NCBI GenBank assembly: GCA_017656235.1
Contig: JACDOF010000001.1
Location: 992,001 to 1,056,000 of the forward strand
Length of the DNA: 64,000 bases
Reading direction: 5' to 3'
Source of the DNA: Brevibacillus sp.
GTDB taxonomy: Bacteria > Bacillota > Bacilli > Brevibacillales > Brevibacillaceae
This document shows positions 17,317 to 28,409 of the stretch, piece after piece. The first letter of the stretch is position 1. The number at the start of each line of letters is the position of its first letter. The notes beneath the pieces are model-generated. The model saw only the letters and a list, made by a program, of their open reading frames with translations. It was not told where the DNA came from and ran no database searches. The position numbers were made by a program, and so were the translations under genes.

Positions 17317-19431
17317 CTACGAGATGACAAACCGCTTTACCTGTTCGTTCAGCTCGTCGGCCAGTTTTTTCAGATTTTCGACGTGTTCCGTCATCTGTGC
17401 GATCGAGTCAAGCTGCTGGTCGATGGTTGCGACTACACCGCCAATCGTACCGTTAATCTCATCCGACATCGCAGTGAGCCGTTCCATCGAGGAGATGACC
17501 ACTTGATTCCCTGCTGCCATCTGTTCCGACGTGGCGCTCATCGCTTCGCTCTGTTCGGCAGCTGACTGAATGTCCTGCAGGATGTGTGCAAACGCTTCAC
17601 CTACCGATTCCACAGACTGCAGGCCATCTCCCACCATTTCAACTACCTTGTCCATGTTGGAGCTCATATCAACTGCTTCATCGTTGATGGAATGGGCAAT
17701 GTGAGCAATTTTTTCTGAAAAGGCACTGCTCTCCTCAGCCAGTTTGCGCACTTCGCTGGCTACCACCGAGAAACCTCTGCCCGCTTCACCGGCTCGTGCC
17801 GCTTCGATTGCTGCGTTAAGGGCCAGCAGGTTGGTCTGTGCCGCAATGGTCGAAATCATTTCGACAATGCTGGTAATCTCCTTGGCCCGATCACGCAAAC
17901 TGTGCATACGCTTACTGGTGGATTGGACCTCCTCTGTCGCATGTCGCACCTTTTCTATAACTTCCTGTACCAGGCTGACACCGCTCTGTGCCCGCTCGAA
18001 CGTCCGCGTCGTCGCCGTCGAGGTAGCTTCCGCAGCCACTGCGACCTGTTCCACTCCCTGTGAAATTTCCTTCACCGTGGCGGCAGCCGCTTGGACTTCC
18101 TTGGCTTGCAGACCAACCCGTTCGGAAATGGCACCGATGTTGCCGGAAATCTGGTCGACAGCTTCTCTGTTCATCTGCGCGTGGTTGTTCAACTCGTCCG
18201 CCGCTTCATTGAGGTGGGTGGCTTGTCCCTGCACCAGCGAAATCAACCCGCGCAGTTCTCCCACTGTTTGGTTCATCGTATTCCCCAACAGCGCCAGTTC
18301 GTCATTCCCGCGTACCTGAACCTGTACGTTGAAATCCCCGCTTCCGATACGCTGCATATCCTGGCTAATCTGATGCAGCAGGCGGCGAATCCGGCGGGCA
18401 AACCACCAGATCAAAAGCACGGCTGCGATGATAATCGGCACGCTGAATAAAAGGAAGAAAATGCCCATTTGATCCACTTCTCCGTAAATTTCGTCAACAG
18501 AAGTGGTCAGCGCAATATTCCATTTCAGCGATGGGATCGGGGCGAAAGCGGCGAACGATTCCACGCCATTGTTGTCATAGATCAGGCTGTTCCCCTGCTG
18601 TGTCCTCATCAGTTCCAGCATTTCCTGATAGGCCGGGTCCTTGTCAAGCTCCAGTCTGTTGTTGTATTTCGACTCGCGGTGTGCGACGACCAAGCCGGAC
18701 GAGTTGACCACAAACGCGTAGCCCTGCTGCATAAACGGTATGGACGCCACTCTGTCCAGGAATTGCTGGACGGAAAAGCCGACAATCAAAAGACGGCTGG
18801 CATCGTCGTTCTTGTCACCGATCGGGCTGGCTATGTACAGGACACTTCGCTCCGATCCCGGTTGGATCTCTTCATCAGATATGTATGCCGATTTGTTTTC
18901 TTTCGCCTGTTTGAAGTATTCCGTCTCGGCAAAGTTGGTGTCACTCTTGCCGGTGAGGGAATACAGCTGCTCACCCGTTGCCCCGTCCACCAGGTACACC
19001 TTAATAATCTCCTGGTGGCTTTGAGCCAAGAGGCGGAATTGTTCCATGATCAACGGCTCCAGATCAGTACCCATTACGCGTTTGGAAGCCGTATCCTGCG
19101 TCGAGGCGATCAGTTCCCTGATCCATTCCTCGGTACTGGTGCTGTGCTGTTCGGCCAGCATTTTGGCTTGGTTGGAAGTAATCTGGATTAGCGTATTTTT
19201 GGAATAGGAAAGTGCAATGATTTGTGATGAAGCCATCACGATTACAACGAGCAAAATCCCGAATCCGATCATCTTTGTGGCGATGGAACCGGTTTTCTTT
19301 CCTGAACCGCCAGCAGCTGCCCCGTCTGCAGTCATTCCTGCTTTCTTTCCTCTTCCGGGCAGAGGGAAGAAGCGAGCCAGCCGTTTTCCAATATGCGTAC
19401 GGTTTGATGGTTTCTTCTCGGTATTCAACAT
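17317..19431 (-). CDS. Methyl-accepting chemotaxis protein with dCache sensor
   Basis: A 704-residue chemoreceptor. It has a charged N-terminal tail (about 50 residues), a first membrane segment (54-74), a large extracellular sensor domain of the dCache type (about 75-318), a second membrane segment (322-344), a HAMP domain (about 345-400) and a long cytoplasmic coiled coil. The conserved signalling tip is at 531-556, with [20 protein letters not shown]. It should control flagellar motion through CheA and CheW in response to an unknown ligand, possibly an amino acid or other small solute. The 50-residue N-terminal tail is longer than usual. The ATG at 19431 follows AGGGGG. It sits alone between dacF and the opp operon. 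Confidence 0.93.
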   Translation of the reverse strand: MLNTEKKPSNRTHIGKRLARFFPLPGRGKKAGMTADGAAAGGSGKKTGSIATKMIGFGILLVVIVMASSQIIALSYSKNTLIQITSNQAKMLAEQHSTSTEEWIRELIASTQDTASKRVMGTDLEPLIMEQFRLLAQSHQEIIKVYLVDGATGEQLYSLTGKSDTNFAETEYFKQAKENKSAYISDEEIQPGSERSVLYIASPIGDKNDDASRLLIVGFSVQQFLDRVASIPFMQQGYAFVVNSSGLVVAHRESKYNNRLELDKDPAYQEMLELMRTQQGNSLIYDNNGVESFAAFAPIPSLKWNIALTTSVDEIYGEVDQMGIFFLLFSVPIIIAAVLLIWWFARRIRRLLHQISQDMQRIGSGDFNVQVQVRGNDELALLGNTMNQTVGELRGLISLVQGQATHLNEAADELNNHAQMNREAVDQISGNIGAISERVGLQAKEVQAAAATVKEISQGVEQVAVAAEATSTATTRTFERAQSGVSLVQEVIEKVRHATEEVQSTSKRMHSLRDRAKEITSIVEMISTIAAQTNLLALNAAIEAARAGEAGRGFSVVASEVRKLAEESSAFSEKIAHIAHSINDEAVDMSSNMDKVVEMVGDGLQSVESVGEAFAHILQDIQSAAEQSEAMSATSEQMAAGNQVVISSMERLTAMSDEINGTIGGVVATIDQQLDSIAQMTEHVENLKKLADELNEQVKRFVIS

Positions 19432-19598
19432 GACGCCCCCTCTCGTAGTCCCAAGCACCTACTTGCCCTATTACAAATACTCTTTCCATCCGGAAAAACC
19501 CTTCTTTTGTACCAATATTACCCCAATGCTTCCGTACTTAAACAGCAATATAATCTGGTTTACTTCGCATAAACCGATTGCCCGAACGGAACATTGGG

Positions 19599-19643
19599 CA
19601 AAAAACAAGCGGGAAAGCCTCTTTATCTTCGAGGCATTCCCGC
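19599..19643 (-). terminator. Terminator after the opp operon
   Basis: A 13-bp stem with one mismatch (19609-19621 with 19631-19643, nine-base loop) followed on the minus strand by TTGTTTTTT. The rest of the 232-base gap between oppF and the chemoreceptor gene holds no gene that I can see. Confidence 0.9.
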
Positions 19644-19664
19644 CAAATGCTGCATGGGTCGATA

Positions 19665-20624
19665 CTAGCTGTACAAGTGACAAGCTGTAAAGTGGCCCGG
19701 TTCGACTTCCTTCCAAACCGGCTCCCGTTCCGCACACTCCGGCATCGCTTTCGGGCAGCGTGTGCGGAAGTGGCAGCCGCTCGGCGGGTTCATTGGGCTT
19801 GGCACGTCCCCCTCCAGGACGATTCGTTCCCGTTTGCGTTCCACTTCCGGATCCGGAATGGGAATCGCGGACAAAAGAGCTTGCGTGTAGGGATGAAGCG
19901 GTTTCTCATACAGCTTGTTACTCTCTGCCAGTTCCACCATTTTACCCAGGTACATCACGCCGACCCGGTCGGAAATGTACTTGACCATCGACAGGTCATG
20001 CGCGATAAACATGTAGGTCAAGCCCATTTTTTCCTGAAGCTGCTCCAGCAAATTGACCACCTGGGCCTGAACCGACACGTCAAGTGCCGAGATCGGCTCG
20101 TCACAGACGATGAACTTTGGCTCAACGGCCAGTGCCCGCGCAATACCGATCCGCTGCCGCTGTCCGCCGGAAAACTCGTGCGGGAAGCGGTTCATGTGCT
20201 CCGGGTTCAAGCTGACCAGGGAAAGCAGTTCCTGAATCCGCTCCTTACGCTTTTTCCCGGTGGCCAACCCGTGAATGTCCAGCGCTTCGCCGATAATGTC
20301 GCCCACGGTCATCCGCGGGTTCAAGGAGGCATACGGGTCCTGGAAGATCATCTGCATGTTGCGCCGCATCGCTTTCATCTCTTGCGGATTCAGCTTTGTA
20401 ATGTTCTGACCGTCAAAGATCACTTCACCGCCTGTCGGTTCGTACAGGCGCAGAATGGTCCGGCCGGCCGTTGACTTTCCGCAGCCGGATTCACCGACGA
20501 TCCCCAGCGTCTCGCCGCGCTTTATGTCAAACGTAATGTCGTTGACCGCTTTCAGCGTGTTGTCGCCCACTTTGAAAAACTTCTTCAAGTTGCGTACCTG
20601 CAGTAGTGGTTCCTGATTCGCCAC
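19665..20624 (-). CDS. oppF: Oligopeptide ABC transporter ATP-binding protein OppF
   Basis: One of the two ATPases that power peptide import. The 319-residue protein has Walker A GESGCGKS (44-51), signature SGGQRQR (152-158) and Walker B FIVCDEP (171-177). Its C-terminal oligopeptide-family extension has cysteines in CHFRTRC and C-terminal CHLYS. Last gene of the oppABCDF operon and followed by a strong terminator. Confidence 0.95.
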   Translation of the reverse strand: MANQEPLLQVRNLKKFFKVGDNTLKAVNDITFDIKRGETLGIVGESGCGKSTAGRTILRLYEPTGGEVIFDGQNITKLNPQEMKAMRRNMQMIFQDPYASLNPRMTVGDIIGEALDIHGLATGKKRKERIQELLSLVSLNPEHMNRFPHEFSGGQRQRIGIARALAVEPKFIVCDEPISALDVSVQAQVVNLLEQLQEKMGLTYMFIAHDLSMVKYISDRVGVMYLGKMVELAESNKLYEKPLHPYTQALLSAIPIPDPEVERKRERIVLEGDVPSPMNPPSGCHFRTRCPKAMPECAEREPVWKEVEPGHFTACHLYS

Positions 20625-20639
20625 GGTTGCCCCTCCTTC

Positions 20640-21635
<996 letters not shown>

Positions 21636-21648
21636 TTTTTGTTCCCCC

Positions 21649-22563
21649 CTATTTCCGCAGTCTCGGGTCTACGGCGTCACGGATACCGTCTCCCAGCAAG
21701 TTAAAGGCCAGCATCGTCACACTGATAAAGATGGCCGGGAACATCAGACGCCACGGGTAGTATCGCAGTGCGGACAGTCCCTCAGATGCCATCGTCCCCC
21801 ACGATGCGACCGGTGCGGAAACACCGAGGCCGAGGAAGGAAAGGAACGACTCGGTAAAGATCGCTTGTGGAACCGTCAGACTGAGCGTGACGAGAATCGG
21901 TCCCAAAGCATTGGGAATCAGGTGTTTAAAGATGATCCGGCCATTGTCGGCTCCAAGAGAGCGGGCTGCCAGGACGAACTCCTGCGCTTTGAGCTGCAGC
22001 ACCTGTCCGCGGACAATCCGGGCCATCCCGATCCATCCGGTAATCGTCAGGGCGATGATAATCGTCCCCACGCCTGGTTGAAGCACAACCAGCAGCAGAA
22101 TGACCACCAGCAGGTACGGCACCGCGTACAGAATGTCGGCAAAACGCATCATGTATTCGTCGATACGCCCGCCAAAAAATCCGGCGATCCCGCCCCAGAT
22201 CACCCCGATGATCAGGTCGATCAGTCCGGCGGCAAACCCAACTTCCAGCGAGATGCGGGCACCGTGCCAGATCCGGACGAACATGTCACGTCCCAGGTCA
22301 TCGGTACCGAACCAGTGTTCCGCAGACGGCGGTTTGTTCTTATTGGTCAGCTCAGTCGTATAATAATCGTGGGAACTGATCAGCGGCACGAAAATCGCAC
22401 AAAGGCCGAGCAGAATAAGGAAGACCAGCGAGGCCATGGCCACTTTGTTCATTTTCAGTCGACGCCACGCATCTGCCCAGAAGGACAGCGACGGACGCTT
22501 GATGTCTTCCGCCTCGCGCAGATCCATGGAAATCGGTTCAAAATGTTCTTTGGTCAGCTGCAT
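21649..22563 (-). CDS. oppC: Oligopeptide ABC transporter permease OppC
   Basis: A 304-residue inner-membrane permease with an N-terminal cytoplasmic stretch, six predicted membrane segments and the permease loop that contacts the ATPases (around EFVLAARSLGADNGRIIF). The frame is open 29 codons further upstream within oppB. The ATG at 22563 after AGGAGTAGGA fits the usual start of the family (MQLTKEHF). Confidence 0.94.
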   Translation of the reverse strand: MQLTKEHFEPISMDLREAEDIKRPSLSFWADAWRRLKMNKVAMASLVFLILLGLCAIFVPLISSHDYYTTELTNKNKPPSAEHWFGTDDLGRDMFVRIWHGARISLEVGFAAGLIDLIIGVIWGGIAGFFGGRIDEYMMRFADILYAVPYLLVVILLLVVLQPGVGTIIIALTITGWIGMARIVRGQVLQLKAQEFVLAARSLGADNGRIIFKHLIPNALGPILVTLSLTVPQAIFTESFLSFLGLGVSAPVASWGTMASEGLSALRYYPWRLMFPAIFISVTMLAFNLLGDGIRDAVDPRLRK

Positions 22564-22570
22564 CGCTATC

Positions 22571-23503
22571 CTACTCCTTTCCGCCGTCGGCAAGTTTGAT
22601 GCGCGGGTCGACAATTGTGTAAGCCAGGTCGACCAGCAGGACCAGCACAACCAGCAATATCGCGTAAAAGACGGTAGTCCCCATGATGACCGTGTAGTCG
22701 CGGTTGCTGATCGACATCACGAATTCGCGGCCCAGTCCGGGAACGCCGAAGATGCGCTCCACGACGAAGGAACCGGTCAGGATGTTGGCGCTGAGTGGTC
22801 CCAGATAGGTGATGACGGGCAAAAGCGCGTTGCGGATCGCATGCTTCACCGTCGTCGTAAAGGTGCTCAGCCCCTTGGCTTTGGCTGTTTTGATGTAGTC
22901 CTGACTCATCACCTCAATCATGTTGGAACGTGTCAGGCGGGCGATAAAGGCCAGCGGCAAGGCAGCCAAGGCAAACGACGGCAGTACGGTGTACTCAAAG
23001 CCCTCCCACTGCGCAATCGGAAACCAGCCCAGTTTGATCGAAAAGATATACTGATAAAATGAGGCCAGGATAAAGTTGGGTACGGACAATCCCAGTACGG
23101 CGATGACCATCGCGGTATAGTCCTGCCATTTGTTATGGCGAAGTGCCGCGATTACCCCAAGGGTAATGCCGCCAAAGATGGCGATGGCCAGCGATTGCAG
23201 TCCGAGGTGCAGGGATACGGGAAACCCGCGTTCGATAATCTGGTTAACCGTAGACGCCTTTTCCTTGAAGGACGGACCCAAATCCCAGGTGATCACCCGT
23301 ATCAAATAGTCCACGTACTGCTCAAAAAGCGGCTTATCCAGTCCGTAATGGGCGTTGAGCGCCGCCTCAATCTCCGGCGGCACCTGCTTCTCTGACGTGA
23401 ACGGACCGCCCGGTACGGCCTGCATCAGCCAAAACGTAGCGGTAATGATCAGAAACAGCGCAATGATCATGTAAAAAATGCGCTTGCCAAGGTAGCGAAT
23501 CAA
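22571..23503 (-). CDS. oppB: Oligopeptide ABC transporter permease OppB
   Basis: A 310-residue permease with six membrane segments, a large extracytoplasmic loop after the first one (PGGPF motif near residue 30) and the EAA-type loop [12 protein letters not shown]. The TTG at 23503 is chosen as start: AAGGGGGT lies eight bases upstream and the product then begins at the first membrane segment as in other OppB proteins. The 250 bases between it and oppA contain three strong hairpins. Confidence 0.93.
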   Translation of the reverse strand: MIRYLGKRIFYMIIALFLIITATFWLMQAVPGGPFTSEKQVPPEIEAALNAHYGLDKPLFEQYVDYLIRVITWDLGPSFKEKASTVNQIIERGFPVSLHLGLQSLAIAIFGGITLGVIAALRHNKWQDYTAMVIAVLGLSVPNFILASFYQYIFSIKLGWFPIAQWEGFEYTVLPSFALAALPLAFIARLTRSNMIEVMSQDYIKTAKAKGLSTFTTTVKHAIRNALLPVITYLGPLSANILTGSFVVERIFGVPGLGREFVMSISNRDYTVIMGTTVFYAILLVVLVLLVDLAYTIVDPRIKLADGGKE

Positions 23504-23546
23504 GATTACGTACCCCCTTATTTCCTTAAAGCTGCTTTCACTTCCC

Positions 23547-23705
23547 ATTTTTGCACTGTCGGGAGACTCCTCCCCACAGTGCAAAAATCGGTTGTGGAAT
23601 CCCCCGCCGCGTAATGGAACATGTCTATACTATTCTTTATGTGCCGCATCCGCTGAGGATGCGGCCGGCATAAGTTAAGGTATATGGAAACCCATATACC
23701 TTAAC
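23547..23705 (-). other. Three tandem hairpins between oppA and oppB
   Basis: Reading with transcription: a perfect 14-bp hairpin with a four-base loop (23674-23705), a perfect 9-bp GC-rich hairpin (23643-23665), then a perfect 13-bp stem with an inner GGGAG/CTCCC stem (23547-23588). None is followed by a proper T-run. Such structures after oppA usually protect the mRNA or reduce read-through so that binding protein is made in excess. That role is inferred. Confidence 0.75.
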
Positions 23706-23753
23706 CTGCAAAGCCTAGTGAGTTTCAAGCCACGTGTATCGATGTGCAGATGT

Positions 23754-25412
23754 TTACTCAGAGATGTACGCCCACTTGTAGTCTACGAAACCGAGGCCGT
23801 CAACCTGAACACCTTGTACTTTATCCGCTTTTACCCAGTTCATCGTGTAGAAGTAAATCGGTGCAACCGGCATTTCGTCCATCAGGATTTGTTCGGCTTG
23901 GGCGAGCAGTTCCTTCCGTTTCTCCGGATCTGTCTCCGATGCCGATTGCGTCAGCAGCTCTTTGTACTTTGGATGTTCCCAACGCGTATCGTTGGTACCG
24001 CCGTACTTGTCTTTAAACAGCTCCAGGAAGTTGACCGGATCGTTGAAGTCGCCCAGCCAGCCCATCCGACCAACCTGGAAGTTCCCCTCATGCAGGTCTT
24101 CGATGTAGACCTTCCACTCGGTGTTCTTCAGCGTTACCTCGACGCCGAGGGCTTTCTTCCACTGATCCTGAATCGCTTCGGCAATCTTCTTGTGACCGTC
24201 GTGCGTGTTGTAGGAGAGCGTGATCGGCGGCAGTTCGGTCAGGCCGGACTCCTTCATGCCCTCTTCGAGCAGTTTCTTGGCCGTTTCGACGTCGTTGTCC
24301 TTGAAGTAGCCATCCGGATTGAGCGCCATCGACGGAGGAACCGCACCCATCGCCGGAATTTCTCCGCCTTGCGAAACGTTTTCAACGATTGCCTTGCGAT
24401 CAATCGCATAGGCGAATGCTTTGCGGATCTTCACGTTGTCAAACGGCTTTTGCTCGGTGTTAAACTTGTACCAGTACGTACCGGCGATTGGATGCGTGGT
24501 CAGGCGTCCCTGGTCTTTCAGGGCCGGGAGGGCATCCAGCGGCAGGTCGCCAAGCGGTTCGCCCGCCCAATCCAGCTCGCCGTTTTCAAACATGGACAGT
24601 TCGGTGCTCAAGTCTTCGATCATGGAGAACTCGATGCGATCCAGCTTGACTGCGTCCTTATCCCAGTAGTTTTCGTTCTTGACAAGCACCAGCTTGCTCT
24701 TGTGCTCCCAGGTTTCCATCTTGAACGGCCCGTTCCCCACATGGGTAGCCGCCTCGTTGGCCCACTCCGGATTGGCCTCTACCACTTTCTTGTTGACCGG
24801 AGAGTAGGTGTAGAAGGTTAGCAGTTCCAGGAAGTAAGGGGTCGGATTTTCCAGCTCTACCTGCAGGGTGTAGTCATCCAGCGCTTTTACGCCCACATCG
24901 TCCCTGGTAATGCCCGCTTCACCTTTGTTGAACTTCTCACCGTTTTTGATGTAATACAGCTGGTAGGCGTAGTTGGCTGCCGTCGCCGGGTCGAGCACCC
25001 GCTTCCAGGCGTACTCGAAGTCATGCGCGGTAACCGGATCGCCATTGCTCCACTTCACGTCTTGGCGCAGCGTGAAGGTGTAGGTTTTCAAGTCGTCGGA
25101 TACTTTGTAATCCACAGCCACCGATGGCTCCGGCTTGCCATCTTTCAGGCGCATCAGGTTGTCAAAGGTGGCACGAATAATCGCACCTGAAGTGGTGTCT
25201 TCCGCAAGCCCTGGATCGGCTGTTGGCGGTTCGGAGTGCAGATTCAGCTTCAGCACCTGGGGCCCTTTGGGTTCAGCCGGTGCAGCAGGCTGCTCCTGAC
25301 TGCCGCTGTTTCCATTGTTTTGCTGTCCGGCCTGCTCGTTGCCTCCGCAACCCGCTAAAGCCGTACCAAGTACGAGAACGGAACTAAGCAATGCGAACAC
25401 ACTTTTTTTCAA
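23754..25412 (-). CDS. oppA: Oligopeptide-binding lipoprotein OppA
   Basis: This solute-binding protein of family 5 captures peptides outside the cell for OppBCDF. The 552-residue product has a lipoprotein signal ending in the lipobox LAGC (C22), then a low-complexity linker rich in Gln, Gly and Ala, then the SBP family 5 domain. The TTG at 25412 is taken as start because ATGGGGGT lies eight bases upstream; the ATG at 25427 has no ribosome-binding site and is itself part of that site. A CodY-box-like sequence lies just upstream. It might also be named DppE or AppA; the exact peptide range cannot be read from sequence. Confidence 0.92.
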   Translation of the reverse strand: MKKSVFALLSSVLVLGTALAGCGGNEQAGQQNNGNSGSQEQPAAPAEPKGPQVLKLNLHSEPPTADPGLAEDTTSGAIIRATFDNLMRLKDGKPEPSVAVDYKVSDDLKTYTFTLRQDVKWSNGDPVTAHDFEYAWKRVLDPATAANYAYQLYYIKNGEKFNKGEAGITRDDVGVKALDDYTLQVELENPTPYFLELLTFYTYSPVNKKVVEANPEWANEAATHVGNGPFKMETWEHKSKLVLVKNENYWDKDAVKLDRIEFSMIEDLSTELSMFENGELDWAGEPLGDLPLDALPALKDQGRLTTHPIAGTYWYKFNTEQKPFDNVKIRKAFAYAIDRKAIVENVSQGGEIPAMGAVPPSMALNPDGYFKDNDVETAKKLLEEGMKESGLTELPPITLSYNTHDGHKKIAEAIQDQWKKALGVEVTLKNTEWKVYIEDLHEGNFQVGRMGWLGDFNDPVNFLELFKDKYGGTNDTRWEHPKYKELLTQSASETDPEKRKELLAQAEQILMDEMPVAPIYFYTMNWVKADKVQGVQVDGLGFVDYKWAYISE

Positions 25413-25437
25413 CGTTACAACCCCCATTACTTTTGTT

Positions 25438-25452
25438 TATTTTCTGAACATG
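25438..25452 (-). promoter_or_regulatory. CodY-box-like sequence upstream of oppA
   Basis: The 15 bases TATTTTCTGAACATG (plus strand) match the CodY consensus AATTTTCwGAAAATT at 12 of 15 positions on the minus strand. CodY represses peptide transport genes when branched-chain amino acids are plentiful. Statistical weight is modest. Confidence 0.5.
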
Positions 25453-25503
25453 CAAAAAACAGACAAACCCCTGCCGCACATCGAGAGGCATCATCCCCTT
25501 TCC

Positions 25504-25974
25504 TTATATGACCACTTCGTCATTACGAACATACGTAAACGGGTCCTTGTACTGCTTTAGTTCGAGTGACACATCGGCAGACATGATTCCGTGGATCTGT
25601 GAGAGCCGTTCGTTGACGAAGGTGATTAACTCTTCGTTGTCGTGGAAGCAGGCTTGGATGATCAGGTCGTGTTTGCCGCTAAAGGCTCCGACAAAACGGA
25701 CCTCCGGCAGCTTGCACAACTCTTCTGCAACATTCTGCTGAAGTCCGAGCTTGGTGGTCAGTCCGATGATCGCGAGGACGTGCAGCCCCAACTTCCGGGG
25801 GTCTGTATGGATGCTGAAACCAAACACCCCTTCCTGCAGCAGCCTTGTAATCCTCGTGCGCACCGTCCCCTCACTGATTCCCAACTGGTGGGCAATCTCC
25901 GTGTAGGCGGCTCGGCCATCGTGCCGCAGGATCTGCAGTATTTGCCTGTCTACCTGATCGATTTCCTTCTTCAC
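25504..25974 (-). CDS. Lrp/AsnC family transcriptional regulator
   Basis: A 156-residue Lrp-type regulator with an N-terminal helix-turn-helix (about 1-55, LGISEGTVRTRITRL) and a RAM domain (about 65-145, with SGKHDLIIQACF). It lies directly upstream of oppA on the same strand and could control peptide or amino-acid uptake; the target and ligand are not known. The 245 bases above it, up to the pdp terminator, are strikingly AT-rich and hold no gene. Confidence 0.9.
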   Translation of the reverse strand: MKKEIDQVDRQILQILRHDGRAAYTEIAHQLGISEGTVRTRITRLLQEGVFGFSIHTDPRKLGLHVLAIIGLTTKLGLQQNVAEELCKLPEVRFVGAFSGKHDLIIQACFHDNEELITFVNERLSQIHGIMSADVSLELKQYKDPFTYVRNDEVVI

Positions 25975-26221
25975 CTATATCCACTCCGTTGTCGTATCCC
26001 TTGCAGAAGACAGGTAGATGACTGGTTTCGATGTTGGAGCAAGCTCGTTCAATTTTTTACGAAAAACGTAAAAAACTTTAACAATTTGTCTGTCAAAATT
26101 AAAATATACTGATTTGGTAACGGTGTCAACGAAATTTGGCGGAATGAAAAATAAAAAATTATAAACAGATCCCTAACAATAAATTTTATTTTGCAAAAGA
26201 ATGTGATTTTTTTACCTATAC

Positions 26222-26251
26222 AAAACGGGAGAAAGCGCGTACCTTTCTCCC
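26222..26251 (-). terminator. Terminator after pdp
   Basis: A perfect 9-bp stem (26227-26235 is GGGAGAAAG-type, paired with 26243-26251) followed on the minus strand by GTTTTG. Confidence 0.75.
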
Positions 26252-26260
26252 CGTGGATGA

Positions 26261-27571
26261 TCAGGATGCGGACACGATGTCATAGATTAACGTCGGCGGA
26301 TTTGTTGGATCATCAATAATTTTTATGGCATTTTCCAATTTCTTCAGAGCCATTTCTGCTTTGTTTTTGTCATTTGCTTGTATTTCCGCGATCGTTTCAC
26401 CTTTTTCCACCGCATCATCAACTTTTTTATTCAATAAAATTCCCACAGACAAATCAATGGGTGACTCTTTGGTTACTCTTCCGGCTCCCAGCAGTACGGC
26501 AGCGTGTCCTACCAGTTCGGCGTCAATCTGCGCGAGATACCCGGCTCGTGGTGCAGCGAGCTGCAGTTTGTACGGGGCCTCTGGCAGGTGTTCCGGCTGA
26601 AACACGTGCGTCGGGTCGCCTCCCTGGGCTTTTACCATGTCAGCCAGCTTGGCCAATGCGCTTCCGTCATGCAGAAGGGTCTGCAGGCGCCGGTAAGCGG
26701 AGGCAAGGTCTGCTTCCTTTCCTGCCAAAAGAAGCATGCGCGCCCCGATGGTCAATGCCAGTTCTTCCACATCCTTCGGCCCCTGTCCGGACAGCGTCGC
26801 AATCGCTTCCTTTACTTCCAGCGCGTTGCCGACGGCATAGCCAAGCGGCTGGTTCATGTCGCTGATCACCGCGATGGTTTCCCTGCCCACGTTGCGGCCA
26901 ATCTGCACCATCGCCCGGGCCAGATGTAATGCCTGCTGCCGCGTCTTCATGAATGCGCCTTTGCCCACCTTGACATCGAGGATGATCGCATCTGCACCCG
27001 CAGCAATTTTTTTGGACATGATCGAGCTGGCAATCAGCGGAACGGACTCGACCGTCGCCGTCACATCGCGCAGTGCGTACAGTTTCTTGTCGGCTGGGGT
27101 CAATTTGCCGGACTGGCCGATGATCGCCAATCCGACATCCCGCACCTGGGCTAAAAACTGTTCCCGGCTCAGCTCAGTCTGAAAGCCGGCGAACGACTCC
27201 AGCTTGTCGATTGTGCCCCCGGAAAAACCCAGCCCCCGGCCGGACATCTTGGCTACCGGGATACCGGCCGCCGCCACCAGCGGAGCGACAACCAGGGTTG
27301 TCTTGTCCCCCACGCCGCCGGTGCTGTGTTTGTCCACTTTCACGCCGGGGATGGAACTTAGGTCGAGCTGCTCTCCTGAGCGAGCCATCGCCATCGTCAA
27401 CTCAGCCGTCTCCTCCGGGGTCATTCCCTGGAAGAAGACGGCCATCGCCCAAGCGGACATCTGGTAGTCGGGGATGGAGCCGTCAGTATATCCGTTGATG
27501 ATATAGGCAATCTCATCAGCCGAATAAGCAAGCCCTTCCCGTTTTTTGGCGATCAACTCCACCATGTTCAT
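26261..27571 (-). CDS. pdp: Pyrimidine-nucleoside phosphorylase
   Basis: This enzyme splits uridine, deoxyuridine and thymidine with phosphate into base and (deoxy)ribose 1-phosphate. The 436-residue protein has the phosphate and substrate loop KHSTGGVGDK (81-90) and the following segment with MSGRGLGFSGGTIDKLE, the family signature. The ATG at 27571 has GGAGG nine bases upstream. It ends the deoB-punA-punA-pdp operon, in which all four genes lie four to 42 bases apart, so free and bound deoxyribose can be passed to DeoB. Confidence 0.96.
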   Translation of the reverse strand: MNMVELIAKKREGLAYSADEIAYIINGYTDGSIPDYQMSAWAMAVFFQGMTPEETAELTMAMARSGEQLDLSSIPGVKVDKHSTGGVGDKTTLVVAPLVAAAGIPVAKMSGRGLGFSGGTIDKLESFAGFQTELSREQFLAQVRDVGLAIIGQSGKLTPADKKLYALRDVTATVESVPLIASSIMSKKIAAGADAIILDVKVGKGAFMKTRQQALHLARAMVQIGRNVGRETIAVISDMNQPLGYAVGNALEVKEAIATLSGQGPKDVEELALTIGARMLLLAGKEADLASAYRRLQTLLHDGSALAKLADMVKAQGGDPTHVFQPEHLPEAPYKLQLAAPRAGYLAQIDAELVGHAAVLLGAGRVTKESPIDLSVGILLNKKVDDAVEKGETIAEIQANDKNKAEMALKKLENAIKIIDDPTNPPTLIYDIVSAS

Positions 27572-27575
27572 CCGG

Positions 27576-28397
27576 CTACACCTCCGCTACGATCTTCTTC
27601 ATCAATGCCATAAAGCGTGGGCGGGTGCGGTTGGCCACCTCCACCACCTGCTCGTGGGTGAGCGGTTCCAACTCTTCGCCAATTGCCATGTCGGTCACGC
27701 AGGAGATGCCCAGTACTTTGAGGCCGCAGTGGCTGGCTGCGATCACTTCCGGTACGGTTGACATGCCAATCGCATCGCCCCCCAACCGCGCCAGCATGGT
27801 CAACTCCGCTGGTGTCAGGTAGCTGGGGCCGCTTACGCCGCAGTAAACGCCTTTCTGAACGCGAATGCCCGCTTCCAATGCCTTTTGTTCGGCCAACGCG
27901 ACCAGTTCCGGCGTATAGGCACGGGACATGTCGGGAAAACGCGGGCCGAACTCCTCCAGATTGGGGCCGATCAGCGGGTTGTCTCCGGTCATGTTGATAT
28001 GATCGGTAATGATCATCAGATCGCCGGGAGCAAACGCGCGGTTCATCCCGCCGCAAGCGTTGGTGACAATCAACGTTTCGATCCCCAGGCGCTTCATGAC
28101 GTAGACCGGAAAGGTGACGGTCTGCATGCTGTATCCTTCGTAGTAGTGAAACCGGCCCTGCATCGCAGCCACCGGTGTGCCCTCCAAAGTCCCAAGGACC
28201 AGTTTTCCGGCGTGCCCGGCCACCGTTGAGCTGGGAAAGTGGGGAATCTCCTCAAATGGTATGGTTACGGGCTCTTCGATCTCATCTGCCATTACCCCCA
28301 GCCCGGAACCAAGGATCAAGCCCGCCCGGGGCTGAATCGAGGCCCGTTCTGCTATGTACGAGGCTGCTTCACGTATTTGCTCCATTCTGTCGGTCAT
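27576..28397 (-). CDS. Purine-nucleoside phosphorylase, copy 1
   Basis: A 273-residue trimer-type purine nucleoside phosphorylase that cleaves guanosine, inosine and their deoxy forms. It has the phosphate-binding GSGLG (30-34), the segment GRFHYYEG (81-88), TNACGGMN and the substrate loop with GMSTVPE. It is a tandem paralogue of the next gene; for example it has TNACGG where the other has TNAAGG, and DHINMTGDN for DHINFTFRN. The two may differ in substrate preference, or be a recent redundancy; sequence alone does not tell. Confidence 0.94.
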   Translation of the reverse strand: MTDRMEQIREAASYIAERASIQPRAGLILGSGLGVMADEIEEPVTIPFEEIPHFPSSTVAGHAGKLVLGTLEGTPVAAMQGRFHYYEGYSMQTVTFPVYVMKRLGIETLIVTNACGGMNRAFAPGDLMIITDHINMTGDNPLIGPNLEEFGPRFPDMSRAYTPELVALAEQKALEAGIRVQKGVYCGVSGPSYLTPAELTMLARLGGDAIGMSTVPEVIAASHCGLKVLGISCVTDMAIGEELEPLTHEQVVEVANRTRPRFMALMKKIVAEV

Positions 28398-28409
28398 CTT
28401 CCGTCCTCC

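Noticed and set aside
16050-17327. 425-codon plus-strand open frame across dacF
   Set aside because: Antisense shadow of dacF; the product is His/Arg-rich and without domains, and it would cross the dacF promoter region.
23718-24821. 367-codon plus-strand open frame across oppA
   Set aside because: Antisense to the clear OppA coding sequence and no family features.
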